DNA of 64,000 bases, taken from assembly GCA_900542165.1 (NCBI GenBank), contig UQMM01000007.1, positions 1 to 64,000 on the forward strand, given 5' to 3'. Position 1 is the stretch's first letter. Each line of letters starts with the position of its first letter. Source of the stretch: an uncultured Collinsella sp. Lineage in GTDB: Bacteria > Actinomycetota > Coriobacteriia > Coriobacteriales > Coriobacteriaceae. This document shows, piece by piece, positions 1 to 10,800 of the stretch. The translations under genes were made by a program, and so were the position numbers. Below the pieces are notes generated by a model. The model did no database searches, was not told the DNA's origin, and was given only the letters and a program-made list of their open reading frames with translations.

Positions 1-177
1 CGCGAGCATGCGCACCGTGCCCTGGCTGCGCGAAAGCGGCTGCAGATCGGCATCGCCGAGCGCTTGCGCGAACTCGAGGCGGGCATCGTCGCCGCTGTCG
101 ACCCGACGTCGGCGCAAGCCGCGCATGCGCGCTGCTCGTATAACCACGAAGGAACGTTTGTAAGGAGGGACGTGTAG
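1..177 (+). CDS. C-terminal end of an AddB-like exonuclease subunit (partial)
   Basis: An open frame enters from the left edge and ends at TAG 175-177, three bases before the next start codon. The visible 58 residues are an Arg/Ala/Glu-rich helix followed by a short tail with one Cys and a G-T-F segment. The tail and the immediate linkage to an AddA-like helicase-nuclease suggest the C-terminus of the partner AddB-type PD-(D/E)XK nuclease. This rests mostly on gene order. The iron-sulfur cysteine pattern typical of AddB is not fully visible here. Confidence 0.45.
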   Translation, partial: REHAHRALAARKRLQIGIAERLRELEAGIVAAVDPTSAQAAHARCSYNHEGTFVRRDV

Positions 178-180
178 GCC

Positions 181-3100
181 ATGGATCTTTCGACCTTGAT
201 GCCGCAACAGCTGCAAGTCGTCAAAACGCTCGACCGCCCGCTGTTTGTCTCGGCAGGTGCCGGCTCGGGCAAGACCTTTACCCTCACGCGCCGCATCGTC
301 TATGCGCTCTCGCCCGAATCCGGTCCGTTTGTCGAGCATCTGGACCAGGTGCTCGCCATTACCTTTACCAAAGACGCCGCGGCCGAGATTCGCGACCGCG
401 TGCGCCGTGCGCTTATCGAAGAGGGTATGGACGAGGAGGCCCTGACCGTCGACGACGCTTGGATCTCGACCATTCACGGCATGTGCTCGCGTATCCTGCG
501 CGCGCATGCGCTGGAGCTGGGCATCGACCCCGAGTTCACGGTGCTTACCGATACCGATGAGCTTATGGATCAGGCTGTCGAGCATGTGCTGGGGCGCGCG
601 ACGGCGCCCGATGCCGCGCCCGAGCTCGCCACTTCGCTTAAGGCCCTCTACGCCTGGTATCCCATGGCGGGCGAGGGCGGGACGTTTGGCGCCGGTACCA
701 CCATCAAAGGCCTGGTGCGCGACTTGCTGGAGCTATCGAGCCAGCTTCCGGGCGGCATGGACGATGTGTGCGTGGCGCGCGGCCAGGCCGACACCTCGGC
801 GCTTGCCGATGCCTATCGTGCGGCGCTGGGCGCAAGCAAGGCCACGACCGAGAAAGCGCAGGTGGCACTCGACGCCATCGACGCGTTTGAGGCGAGCGGC
901 AAAACCATGGAGGATGCGGCGCGACTCATGATGTCGTGCAGTATGCCTCGGGCGAGCAAGGCGTTTCCTAAGGAGCAGGTGGAGCTACTCAAGGCCGAGG
1001 CCGCCGATGCGTTTATCAATATCGTGCTTGCCTGCGGCGGCCCGGCGCTCGATGCGCTGGTGGGGCTTGCCCGTGCCGTAGAGGCGGAGTACCGTGCGCT
1101 CAAGGCCGACCAGTCCGCGCTCGATAACAATGACCTGCTGCGCATGGCGTACGAGGCGCTGCGCGACTACCCGGCTATTCGAGCTGCCTATGAGGGCCGC
1201 TTTAAGATGGTCATGATCGACGAGTTCCAAGATACCGACCAGATGCAGGTCGATCTGATTCGCTATTTGACGGGTGCGGGCGAGCGCGCGCTGTGCACGG
1301 TGGGCGATGCGCAGCAGTCGATCTATCGCTTCCGTGGTGCCGAGGTCGAGGTGTTTCGCCGCCAGGAGCGCAAGGTGGGTTCGACGACGGCGTCCGAGAC
1401 AGTCACCACGTCCGATGCTCCCGCCGGCGAGCTCGTCAAACTCGTGCGCAACTTCCGCAGCCACGACGAGGTGCTGCGCTATGTGGCGCGCGTCTTTGAC
1501 GGCGACACCGGTGGTTTGATGCAGGGGTTCTTGGATCTTGAACCGAGCGACAAACGCAAGGACATGCTCAAGGCAAAGGCTTCGCGCCGCCAGGCGCTGT
1601 TCGTTGCCGGCGGCAGTATGCAGGAGCGCACGCAGGCCAAGGCCCGTGCGATCGCCGAGCGATTCCATGCGCTTGCCGATGCCGGCCAGCCCCAGGGCGG
1701 CATGGTGCTGCTGCTGGGTCGCATGACCAATGCCGGCGTCTACGCGCAGGCCTTCCGCGACCAAGGACTCGACTGCGTCATCGCAGGCGGCTCGGTCTTT
1801 GCCCAGGCGGCCGAGGTGCAGACGGTGCGTGCCCTGGTCTGCGCGCTCGCCAATCCGGCCGATACGGCCCAAGGCCTTATGCCGTTGCTGGCCTCGCCGA
1901 TGTTTGCACTCGGCGCCCAGGAGTTCCTGGCGCTGGCGACCAAGCTCGACGAGCAGACGGGCGAGACGTCGCGCCGCAATATCGATGTGGGCATCATGAG
2001 CGATTCCGATGTGCCGGGTTTGCAGAACTTGCCGCTCGTAACGCGCGCCCGCGAGGTGCTGCGCTACGCGCTTCGTCGCGTGGGACGCGATTCGTTCGCC
2101 GCCATCGCGCGCGACGTGGTCAATGCCTCCGGCTGGTTCGTGCGTCTGGCGCAGCGCGGCCCCGAGGGCAAGGCCATTGCCGCCAACGTGCTCAAGGCGC
2201 TCGACGCTGTGGCCGAGGCAGAGGCCGAGTTCGGCAACTCGCCGCGCTCCATCGCGCTCGCCTTCGACCGCTTCTTGGCGGGCAAGGAGGCCCCGGGCGC
2301 CCTCAACGAGGAGGGTGACGGCGCGGTACGCATCATGACCGTGCATGCGTCCAAGGGTCTGGAGTATCCGGTCGTAGCGGTTGCCGAGTGTTTTGGCGTG
2401 CGCAAATCGTCCGGTGCGGCACAGATGGGTCGCGTCGAGGGCGGAGCGCAGGTCGTGGCACTGCCGGCACGCTTCGGCGGCGTTAAGCTCGCCGACGGTA
2501 CCTTTGTGAAGGGCGATGACGTCAAAAAGCAGTTTGAACACGCGTTTAAGGGCAAGGGCACGTCGCTGTGGTTGCCGCCGGAGCTCATGGAGGACGTTTG
2601 CGCGACGGGCTCTCCCGCCGAGGCATTTGCCCGCCTGCGTAACGACGACCTGCAGCTTTCGCTCGAGGAGCGGGCTCGTCTGCTCTATGTCGCCATGACG
2701 CGAGCGCGCGAGCTGGTGATCTTGGCGATGGATGCCGGCGTGAGCCGCGGCAAAGTGACGGCGCCGACCTTCGACGTCGAGACCGATCTGACCTACGACG
2801 TGCTGCGCCGCATCCTGCCGACGGACGCTCTGGACATGCCGCAGCTCGATAGCGACCGTTTGGTGTTCGACAACTCCAAGCCGGGCGATTACGAGCTCAT
2901 CTCGCTGGCGGACTTTACGTTTGGCGAGCAGGCGTTTGAGGCTAACGCTTCGCTGGATGCCGAGGGCAGGCTTGTTCGCGGCGATGCGGAGCCGGAGGGC
3001 GCCGGTGCAGATGCCCGTGCCGCTGTTCCCGGCCCTGCCGACCCCGAGCCCGATGCGTTTGAGCTCGTGTATCCCCAGGCGGTGGGTGTGCGCATGGGCA

Positions 3101-3813
3101 CCTGCCCGTATCCGGAGCGCGATTCGTACAGCTACTCGTCAATTGCCGCGGCGCTGCATGCCGAGTCCGAGGACCGTGCCGCCGAGGTGCACGTGCCCAT
3201 GGACGAGGCTGGCGATGATGCGGAGTCGGATGGCTCGGAGATGACGGATGCAGACGTGGCCGCCGTTGAGCCCGCCGGCAACCCCATGGCGCTGGGCTCG
3301 GCGTTCCATGCCGCCTGCCAGTGGCTGATCGAGATGGGTGCCGATGCGCTGCCCGCTGAGCGTGCCGATGCGCTGGCGCGCCTGTGGTGCCTGACGCCGG
3401 AGCAGTGTGAACGCTTCGACGTTGCCCTGGACCGCTGGCTCAAGTCGGCTGTTCGTGCCGACCTGCTCGCGTGGCCGTGCGTTCGCGCCGAGGTGCCGTT
3501 CTTTTCACTGGGCTGCGAGGACGAGGACATCGCTCGCTACGGTGCTTATGCCGAGGGCGCCATCGACGCTTTGGCGACGAACCCGGCGGATTCGTCATGC
3601 GCGCTGGTCATCGACTACAAGACGGGCGGCACGCCGGACGAGACGCCGGACCAGCTGCTCGAGAAGCACGCCTTGCAGGCACGTGTCTATTCGGATGTCC
3701 TGCACAAGGCGGGCTTTGAGGCCGTGACCGTCAAGTTCGTCCGCGTGGAGCAGCCGGATCCAACCATCTTCGTCGAACCCGCCGAGCCTCAGGTGGTCAC
3801 CTACAATTTCTAG
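181..3813 (+). CDS. AddA-like UvrD/Rep superfamily 1 helicase with C-terminal nuclease
   Basis: 1210-residue ATP-dependent helicase-exonuclease, expected to process double-strand DNA ends for recombination as a RecBCD/AddAB-type complex in the cytoplasm. The Walker A motif SAGAGSGKT lies at residues 24-32 (Lys31). The Walker B region IDEFQDTD is near residue 347, followed by VGDAQQSIYRFRGA. Later superfamily 1 motifs are TVHASKGLEYPVV and LYVAMTRAREL. A PD-(D/E)XK nuclease motif V-I-D1145-Y-K1147 sits near the C-terminus, as in AddA. An acidic, low-complexity insertion occurs at about residues 960-1020. It starts three bases after the upstream partial gene, with AGGAGG just before, so the two are probably one operon. 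A plain UvrD/PcrA is unlikely because of the nuclease motif. Confidence 0.85.
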   Translation: MDLSTLMPQQLQVVKTLDRPLFVSAGAGSGKTFTLTRRIVYALSPESGPFVEHLDQVLAITFTKDAAAEIRDRVRRALIEEGMDEEALTVDDAWISTIHGMCSRILRAHALELGIDPEFTVLTDTDELMDQAVEHVLGRATAPDAAPELATSLKALYAWYPMAGEGGTFGAGTTIKGLVRDLLELSSQLPGGMDDVCVARGQADTSALADAYRAALGASKATTEKAQVALDAIDAFEASGKTMEDAARLMMSCSMPRASKAFPKEQVELLKAEAADAFINIVLACGGPALDALVGLARAVEAEYRALKADQSALDNNDLLRMAYEALRDYPAIRAAYEGRFKMVMIDEFQDTDQMQVDLIRYLTGAGERALCTVGDAQQSIYRFRGAEVEVFRRQERKVGSTTASETVTTSDAPAGELVKLVRNFRSHDEVLRYVARVFDGDTGGLMQGFLDLEPSDKRKDMLKAKASRRQALFVAGGSMQERTQAKARAIAERFHALADAGQPQGGMVLLLGRMTNAGVYAQAFRDQGLDCVIAGGSVFAQAAEVQTVRALVCALANPADTAQGLMPLLASPMFALGAQEFLALATKLDEQTGETSRRNIDVGIMSDSDVPGLQNLPLVTRAREVLRYALRRVGRDSFAAIARDVVNASGWFVRLAQRGPEGKAIAANVLKALDAVAEAEAEFGNSPRSIALAFDRFLAGKEAPGALNEEGDGAVRIMTVHASKGLEYPVVAVAECFGVRKSSGAAQMGRVEGGAQVVALPARFGGVKLADGTFVKGDDVKKQFEHAFKGKGTSLWLPPELMEDVCATGSPAEAFARLRNDDLQLSLEERARLLYVAMTRARELVILAMDAGVSRGKVTAPTFDVETDLTYDVLRRILPTDALDMPQLDSDRLVFDNSKPGDYELISLADFTFGEQAFEANASLDAEGRLVRGDAEPEGAGADARAAVPGPADPEPDAFELVYPQAVGVRMGTCPYPERDSYSYSSIAAALHAESEDRAAEVHVPMDEAGDDAESDGSEMTDADVAAVEPAGNPMALGSAFHAACQWLIEMGADALPAERADALARLWCLTPEQCERFDVALDRWLKSAVRADLLAWPCVRAEVPFFSLGCEDEDIARYGAYAEGAIDALATNPADSSCALVIDYKTGGTPDETPDQLLEKHALQARVYSDVLHKAGFEAVTVKFVRVEQPDPTIFVEPAEPQVVTYNF

Positions 3814-3825
3814 TCCTCAGATAAC

Positions 3826-3888
3826 TTGCGGTGGAATAGTTCCTGTATTGCGGCCCAGGTGGCCCAAGCGGGAACTATTTCACCGCAA
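3826..3888. repeat. Intergenic inverted repeat (REP-like)
   Basis: Two 18-base arms, 3826-3843 (TTGCGGTGGAATAGTTCC) and 3871-3888, are reverse complements apart from one position and flank a 27-base loop. It lies between the helicase gene and dnaE. It could act as a transcription barrier, but it has no T-tract, and the long, precise arms look more like a dispersed palindromic repeat. Confidence 0.6.
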
Positions 3889-3990
3889 CTCAATAGGAGC
3901 CGTGTGGGTTTGGGCTAGGTTCGGGTGCCGTCCGCGCCGTGCGGTAGAATCGTAACCCTAAGATCACGAACCCGCATCGGAGCTCATCAC

Positions 3991-6900
3991 ATGGCATTTG
4001 TCCATCTGCACAATCACACTGTTTTCTCCATGCTCGACGGCGCAACCCGTATCCAGGATATGGTCAATCGCGCCGTAGAGCTGGGCATGCCCGCCGTGGC
4101 CATTACCGATCACGGCTACATGTATGGCGTGCCCGACTTGGCGCTGGCCTGCGACGCCGTCAACCACAACACGCCCGAGTACAAAACCTGGAGCCACGAC
4201 AAGGCCTTCTTGGAAAAGGATCGCCGCGACGAGTTGGTGGAGCCCGATCCCGAGGAAAACCCGCGCGAGCATGCCCAGTATGTGAAGGACATGGCCATGT
4301 GGGACGAGAAGGGCAATATCGACGAGCTCAAGCCACCCCTGGTCATCAAACCCATCTTTGGCTGCGAGGTCTACTTTACGCCGGACGAGACGCTCGCCCG
4401 CGACCATAAGCCCGAGCTCTACCACATGATCCTTCTGGCCAAGGACCAGGAGGGTTACGTCAACCTGATGCAGACGGTCTCCGAGGCCGCCGTGCAGGGC
4501 TTTTACTACAAGCCGCGCGTGACGCTCGACAACCTGCGCCGCCATGCCAAGGGCATGATCTGCACCAGCGCCTGCATCGCCGGCATCATTCCCAAGTACA
4601 TCGACCGCGGTGATATGGAGGGCGCCATCAAGTGGGCCGAGACTTTCCGTGACACCTTCGAGCCCGGCGACTTTTATATCGAGATCCAGGAACACGGCAT
4701 CACCACTGACAACGGCCTGACCGACGAGCAGATGGACCGCACGCTCATCGACATCGCCAAACAGGTGGGCGTCAAGGTCATCGCCACCAACGACTTCCAC
4801 TACCTGCGCCGCGAGGACGCGCCCGTGCAGGACGTCATCATGTGCATTGGCATGAACGCCAAGGTCGACGACCCCAACCGCATGCGCATGACCGGCTCGG
4901 AGTTTTACATGAAGACCGAGGAGGAGATGCGGGCGATGTTCCCGTATTGCCCCGAGGCCTGCGACAACACGCTCGAGATTGCCGACAAGTGCTATGTGGA
5001 GCTGGACTGGGACTCCATCATCCTGCCGCGCTTCCCGTTGCTCGATCCCGGCGAGACGCACGAGAGCCAGTTCCGCCGCGAGTGCGAGAAGGGCCTGCGC
5101 CAACACTACGGTGACGACTGGGCCACGCGCGAGATCTGTGGCGTCAACATCAAAGAGCGCTTTGAGTACGAATACAAGGTCATCTGCGACAAGGGCTTTG
5201 CCGCCTACTTTTTGATCGTCGCCGAGTACGTGCAATGGGCCAAGGACAACGGCATCGGCGTCGGTCCCGGCCGTGGCTCGGCCGCCGGCGCTATCGTCGC
5301 CTACGCCATGAACATCACCGCGTTCGACCCGCTCGAGAACGGCCTGATGTTCGAGAGGTTCCTGTCCCCGCAGCGTACCGAGATGCCCGATATCGATATG
5401 GACTTCGACGATGAGCGGCGCCTCGAGGTCGTGGAGCACGTTCGCCAGCTCTACGGTCCCGAGAAGGTCACCCACGTCATCACCTACTCGACCATTAAGG
5501 CCAAGCAGGCCATCAACGACGCCGCGCGCGTGCTGGACTATCCGGTCTACATGGGCCAGCGCCTGTCCAAGATGGTCTCGAGCGACCCCAAGGTCAAGCT
5601 CAAACAGGTGCTCGAAAAGCAACCCGGCAAAGAGGATCTGTTTAACCCCGATTTTGCCGAGGCCTATAAAAAGGACGACGACGCCCGCCGCATCATCGAC
5701 ACGGCGCTCTCGATCGAGGGCCTCACCCGTGGCGAGGGTGTGCACGCGTGTGCCGTTCTGATCTGCCGCGACCCCGTCAACGAGCACGTGCCCACCAAGC
5801 TCGACACCAAGGGCGGCGTCGAGATTACCCAGTACGAGGGCCATACCGTTGCCGACATGGGCCTGCTCAAGATGGACTTCCTGGGCCTGCGCACGCTGAC
5901 GGTTATCTCCAAGGCCAAGGCAAACATCAAAAAGAACTTCGGCATCGACATCAAAGAGGAAGAGATTCCCTTTGACGACCCCGAGATCTTTAAGCTCATG
6001 GGCTCCGGTCACACCGCCGGCGTCTTCCAGGTCGAGTCCGCCGGCATGACGGCCACGATCAAGAACATGAAGCCCACCGAGTACAAGCACGTCGTGGCAT
6101 TGATCGCCCTGTACCGCCCGGGCCCGCTGGGCGCCGGCATGGTTTCGTCCTACATCAACCGTATGAACGGCAAGGAGCCGGCCGTCTCCTACGACGACCG
6201 CCTGGACGACATCCTGGGCGAAACCTACGGCACCATGGTCTACCAGGAGCAGGTTATGCTCATCTCCGTCGAGATGTGCGGCTTCTCCAAGGGCGAATCG
6301 GACTCGCGTATCCGTAAGCCCGTGGCTAAGAAAAAGATCAAGCTGCTCACGTCGACGGTGCTCCACTGGGAGGATGGCTCGGACGAGACCACCTACGACC
6401 ACTGGATGAACGGCGCTATCAAGAACAACTACACGCGCGAGGTCGCCCAGAAGATTTGGGACGATGTTCTCGAGTTCGCATCCTACGCCTTCAACAAGTC
6501 GCACTCCGCCGGCTACGCCATTCTGGTTATGCAGACGGCATGGCTCAAGGCGCACTATCCGCACGAGTACATGGCGGCCGTCCTGACGTCCTACACGGGC
6601 AAGACCGACAAGATCGTGCACTACGTCTCGGCATGCCGTCACGACGGCATCCCCGTGCTTTCGCCAGATGTCAACGAGTCCGGTACCGAGTTCACGGCTA
6701 CCAAGGAGGGCGTGCGCTTTGGTCTGGCCGGCATCCGCGGCGTGGGCACTGGCGTAGCGCAGGCGATTATCGCCGAGCGCGAGGCGGGCGGTCCGTTTAA
6801 GACGCTGCACGACTTTGTCGAGCGCGTGGACTCGAGCCAGGCCAACCGTCGCGTGATCGAATCGCTCATCAAGGCAGGCGCCTTTGACTCCACGGGGTAT

Positions 6901-7794
6901 CCGCGTCGCCAGATGATGCACTTTGTTGACAAGAACAACCCCGAGAACATCATCGATGCCGCGGTAAAGCGCCAGAAGGACCGCGCGAGCGGCCAGACGT
7001 CGTTCTTCGACATGTTTGGCGACGTTGAGGGCTCGGGCTTTGAGGTGAGCGTGCCCGATCCGGACGGCCAGGAGTGGGACCGCCACCTTAAGCTGAGCCA
7101 GGAGAAGGAGGTTCTGGGCATCTATGTCTCGGACCACCCGCTGCGCCCGTTTGAGTATGCGCTAGCCAAGGCGCGCGACTTCTCGTTCTCGCAGATCGAT
7201 ACCGGCTACGAGGTGCAAAACCCCACGGGCGGTACCATCAACCAGGAGATTCCCGAGGGCAAGGCGCTTTGGTGGGCCGGTATGGTCTCGAGCGTGTCCA
7301 AGCGCGTAACCAAAAACGGCGACCCCATGGGTATTGTGCAGCTCGAGGACATGGAAGGCGAGGCCACGGTCGTGGTGTTCCCCAAGACCTACAAGGAGGC
7401 CGAGGGGTACCTGTACGGCGAGGTCGATCCCGAGACCGGCGCGCAGCTGTCCGATGCGTTTGTGCGCATTAAGGGCAAGCTCGAGCGCTCGGACCGCGGC
7501 GACCAGATCATCGCGCAGGAGATCGTGCCGCTGGAGCTCAACGAGGAGAACAACAAGCCCAAGGTGTTTGAGGTCATGGTGCCCAACAGCCGCTTTAGCC
7601 AGGGCAATATGGCGCGTCTTGCCACGGTGCTTACCGCCAACCCGGGCGGCGACCGCGTGGAGATTTTTATCGAGCAGGTGGACGGGCGCGTACTGCGTGC
7701 CGAGGTGCCGGCCAAGGTCAACGCACGCTCGATTCCGCTGCTGGCAGAGGCCAAGGCCATCGTCGGCAACCAAGGCCGCGTGACGGTTATCTAA
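3991..7794 (+). CDS. dnaE: DNA polymerase III subunit alpha
   Basis: 1267-residue C-family replicative polymerase. The ATG at 3991 is preferred over an in-frame GTG at 3925 because it has GGAG upstream and starts directly with the conserved PHP-domain sequence MAFVHLHNHT (metal-site histidines 5, 7 and 9). The active-site aspartates are in PDIDMDFDD (Asp467 and Asp469). The GPGRGSAAGAIVAY palm motif, the fingers, a helix-hairpin-helix region (GLAGIRGVGTGVAQAI) and a C-terminal OB-fold (about residues 1085-1170) follow in the usual DnaE1 order. A longer than usual insertion between PHP strands (about residues 60-125) is rich in charged residues. It stands alone between the recombination helicase and an SNF2 helicase. 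Confidence 0.97.
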   Translation: MAFVHLHNHTVFSMLDGATRIQDMVNRAVELGMPAVAITDHGYMYGVPDLALACDAVNHNTPEYKTWSHDKAFLEKDRRDELVEPDPEENPREHAQYVKDMAMWDEKGNIDELKPPLVIKPIFGCEVYFTPDETLARDHKPELYHMILLAKDQEGYVNLMQTVSEAAVQGFYYKPRVTLDNLRRHAKGMICTSACIAGIIPKYIDRGDMEGAIKWAETFRDTFEPGDFYIEIQEHGITTDNGLTDEQMDRTLIDIAKQVGVKVIATNDFHYLRREDAPVQDVIMCIGMNAKVDDPNRMRMTGSEFYMKTEEEMRAMFPYCPEACDNTLEIADKCYVELDWDSIILPRFPLLDPGETHESQFRRECEKGLRQHYGDDWATREICGVNIKERFEYEYKVICDKGFAAYFLIVAEYVQWAKDNGIGVGPGRGSAAGAIVAYAMNITAFDPLENGLMFERFLSPQRTEMPDIDMDFDDERRLEVVEHVRQLYGPEKVTHVITYSTIKAKQAINDAARVLDYPVYMGQRLSKMVSSDPKVKLKQVLEKQPGKEDLFNPDFAEAYKKDDDARRIIDTALSIEGLTRGEGVHACAVLICRDPVNEHVPTKLDTKGGVEITQYEGHTVADMGLLKMDFLGLRTLTVISKAKANIKKNFGIDIKEEEIPFDDPEIFKLMGSGHTAGVFQVESAGMTATIKNMKPTEYKHVVALIALYRPGPLGAGMVSSYINRMNGKEPAVSYDDRLDDILGETYGTMVYQEQVMLISVEMCGFSKGESDSRIRKPVAKKKIKLLTSTVLHWEDGSDETTYDHWMNGAIKNNYTREVAQKIWDDVLEFASYAFNKSHSAGYAILVMQTAWLKAHYPHEYMAAVLTSYTGKTDKIVHYVSACRHDGIPVLSPDVNESGTEFTATKEGVRFGLAGIRGVGTGVAQAIIAEREAGGPFKTLHDFVERVDSSQANRRVIESLIKAGAFDSTGYPRRQMMHFVDKNNPENIIDAAVKRQKDRASGQTSFFDMFGDVEGSGFEVSVPDPDGQEWDRHLKLSQEKEVLGIYVSDHPLRPFEYALAKARDFSFSQIDTGYEVQNPTGGTINQEIPEGKALWWAGMVSSVSKRVTKNGDPMGIVQLEDMEGEATVVVFPKTYKEAEGYLYGEVDPETGAQLSDAFVRIKGKLERSDRGDQIIAQEIVPLELNEENNKPKVFEVMVPNSRFSQGNMARLATVLTANPGGDRVEIFIEQVDGRVLRAEVPAKVNARSIPLLAEAKAIVGNQGRVTVI

Positions 7795-7822
7795 GCTACC
7801 CCGGGTGAGATTGGAGGAAGTG

Positions 7823-10800
7823 ATGGCGCAGGGGACGTTTGTGCAGGCGCTTCGCAAAGAGGCGGCGTTGAGCGGCACCTTTATGAAGGGGCGTTCGCTC
7901 ATGCTCAACGGCGCCGTGCTGTCGATCGAGGACAGCGGCTCGCGCTTCTCCAAAAACGTGACGGTTGAGGGCTCGGTGCGCGGCTCGCGCGGCGACCTGT
8001 ACAGGACGCACGTGGCGCTCGACATGGACGAGCACGAGGTAATCGACTACGATTGCGATTGTCCCGCTGCCTATCGTTACCCCGGCATGTGCAAGCACGC
8101 CATCGCCACAGCGCTGGCATACCTGGACGCCAGCGGCATTGAGCCTGTTGAGGGGCTGCGCACACCGGTTCGCACGTTTACGGCGCAGCCGAAACAGCCC
8201 GCGCGCACCGCGCCCAAAGCGCCGGCCGTCAACCCCAACTTTCCCTTTCCGGCGCCTGTCCCCACGAGTTCCAGCCTCATGGCGGCGCTCTCCGATCTTT
8301 CGGACGCGCGCATGGATGAGCTGGCGAGCATGCGCCGCAAGCTCGCCGGCAGTGTGGATCCCGATGCCCCCAAGGCGGTGTTGGAGCCCTCGCTGGTGCC
8401 GTACTACAATCCGCTGTTCGCCGACCGCTTTAGCTGGGCGCTCGAGCTTCGCATTCGCTGTGGATCGGTCTCCTACGTGGTCAAGGACATCGATGGCATG
8501 GCCGACGCCTATGTCCGAGGCGGCACCTTCTCGTACGGCAAGAAGCTCACGTTTGTCCATACGCCCGAAGCCTTCGAAGACGTGTCGACAAAGCTGCTCA
8601 ACCTTGTTGTGACGACAGTTGCCTATCTCGATGACATCACAAACTCGCGTTCGGCGTCGTACGACTTTGCCCGCAGCGGTTTTGTCGCCGAGCGTCAGTT
8701 GCCGCTGTCCGAGCATAGCATCGTATATGTGCTGGACCTGCTGCGCGGCCAGACCATCTCCTTTGAGCCCGCTTGGTCGCGGGGGACGACGACGCATCGC
8801 ACCTATGACGTGGCGGTTGAGATGCCTCCGGAAGGGGAGGACGAGGCTCTGTCTAAGCGCCCACCGCTCCTTGCCGCCAAAATTGCGCCGGCGGCTGGTG
8901 GCAGCTACGATCTGCGCCTGCCGGCCGATGCATACTGCTTTGCTTCGGGCGACGTTGCCTATCTGGTCGACACCCGCCGTGCGCGCCGCACCGATGTAGC
9001 GTTTGCCCAGCATGCGGCGCCGTTCCTATCGCACTTGCTGCCCTGTCGCACGCCAGTCCATATCGCTGCCGACCAGGTGGGGGAGTTCTGTCGTATGGCG
9101 CTGCCCATTTTGCGCGACTACACCGACCTCACCGCGCCCGCCGCGCTCGATACCGTGGCACCCGAGCCGAGCTTTGCTATGGCAATCGGCGTCGACGATG
9201 GGCTCGTGACCTGCAAAATTACGGTTACCTACGGCGATTGGTCAGCGGATCTCTTTAGCCTGGGCGCTCCGGGCAGTCCCTTCGAAGAGCAACGCCCCGG
9301 CGTGCCGCCCCGCGACGAGGTGGCGGAGTTTCGCGTTATGGACACGGCGTCCCTGTACTTCGATTTCTACGAGGGCGGTCTGGCGTTCGAGGAGCGCGAT
9401 GACGAGAGCTTGTTCTGCCTGCTGACCGAGGGTCTGTCTGCCCTGTCCGAGCTGGGTGAGGTCATGCTCAGCGACCGTCTGCGCCAGATTTCGGTCCGCC
9501 CTGCGCCCAAGCTCTCGGTTCGTGCGACCGTCAAGAGTAACCTGCTCGATGTCGAGCTGGGCGCGAGCGGGCTTTCGGCTGCGGACCTTGCCATCTACCT
9601 CGACTCCTACAAGCGTCACCAGACGTTTGCGCGTCTCACGTCGGGCGATATCATTCGCCTGGACGAGGGGGCGCGCGCCGCGTTTGGCCTTGCCGAGGAT
9701 CTGGGGGTCGATGCTGTCGACTTGCTCGACGGCGTGTCGCTTCCCGCGTCGAGTACCCTGTTCGTCGACAGCGTGCTTGCGCGCACGCCGGCGCTTGAGG
9801 CCGATCGCGACGCTGCGTTCCGCCGTACCGTCGAGCGCCTGGACACGCTCGGCAAGATGGACTTTACGGTACCTGCCTCGCTCAAGGCCACGCTGCGCGG
9901 CTACCAGGTCGACGGATACCAGTGGCTCGGCTCGCTCGAACACCTGGGCCTTGGTGGCATCTTGGCCGACGACATGGGCCTGGGCAAAACACTCCAGATG
10001 ATCGCGCATGTCCTGGCGCGCGTGGAGGCGGGGGACACCAAACCCACGCTCGTGGTATGCCCGGCCTCACTCGTGTACAACTGGACTGCCGAGCTGGAGC
10101 GCTTTGCGCCCTCGCTCGATGTTTGCGCAATCGTGGGCGCCAAGGCGCAGCGTCGCGTGCAGATTGCCGGCGCGGCTGAGCATAACGTGGTCGTGACGTC
10201 GTATGACCTTATGCGCCGCGATATCGATGAGTACGCCGGGCAGGATTTTGCCCGCGTGGTGCTCGACGAGGCCCAGTACATTAAAAACCCGCTCACCCAG
10301 GTGGCACGTGCCACCAAGCGCCTGCCGGCCGGCGTGCGCTTTGCCCTGACGGGCACGCCCATCGAAAACCGCCTATCCGAGCTCTGGAGCATCTTCGACT
10401 TTTTGATGCCGGGCCTGCTGGGCACGCGTGAATCGTTTGCAAAGCGCTTCGAAAGCCCGGTCGAGCATGCCGAGGGCGACAGTGCCGCCCGCCTGCAAGC
10501 GCTCGTGTCGCCGTTTGTGCTGCGCCGTGTCAAGGAAGACGTGGTGGCCGACCTGCCCGAGAAGATCGAGGATACGGTCATGGCGCAGCTCACCGGCGAG
10601 CAGCGCAAGCTTTACCTGGCAAACCAGGACCGCATCGCCCAGCAGGTGCAGCACCGCGAGGCATCCGAGTTTAAGAAAGACAAGCTCAAGGTGCTCGCCG
10701 AGCTCACCAAGCTGCGCCAGATCTGCTGCGACCCGCGTCTGCACTACGAGGATTACAAGGCGGGGAGCGCCAAACTCGATACGTGCATGGAGCTCGTGCA

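Noticed and set aside
985..2541. Long minus-strand open frame inside the helicase-nuclease gene
   Set aside because: Antisense shadow of a confidently assigned gene, with no motif or ribosome site.
3964..7137. A 1057-codon open frame on the minus strand across dnaE
   Set aside because: It is a by-product of GC-rich codon use opposite a highly conserved gene; the composition is Val/Leu/Asp/His-rich with no family motif.
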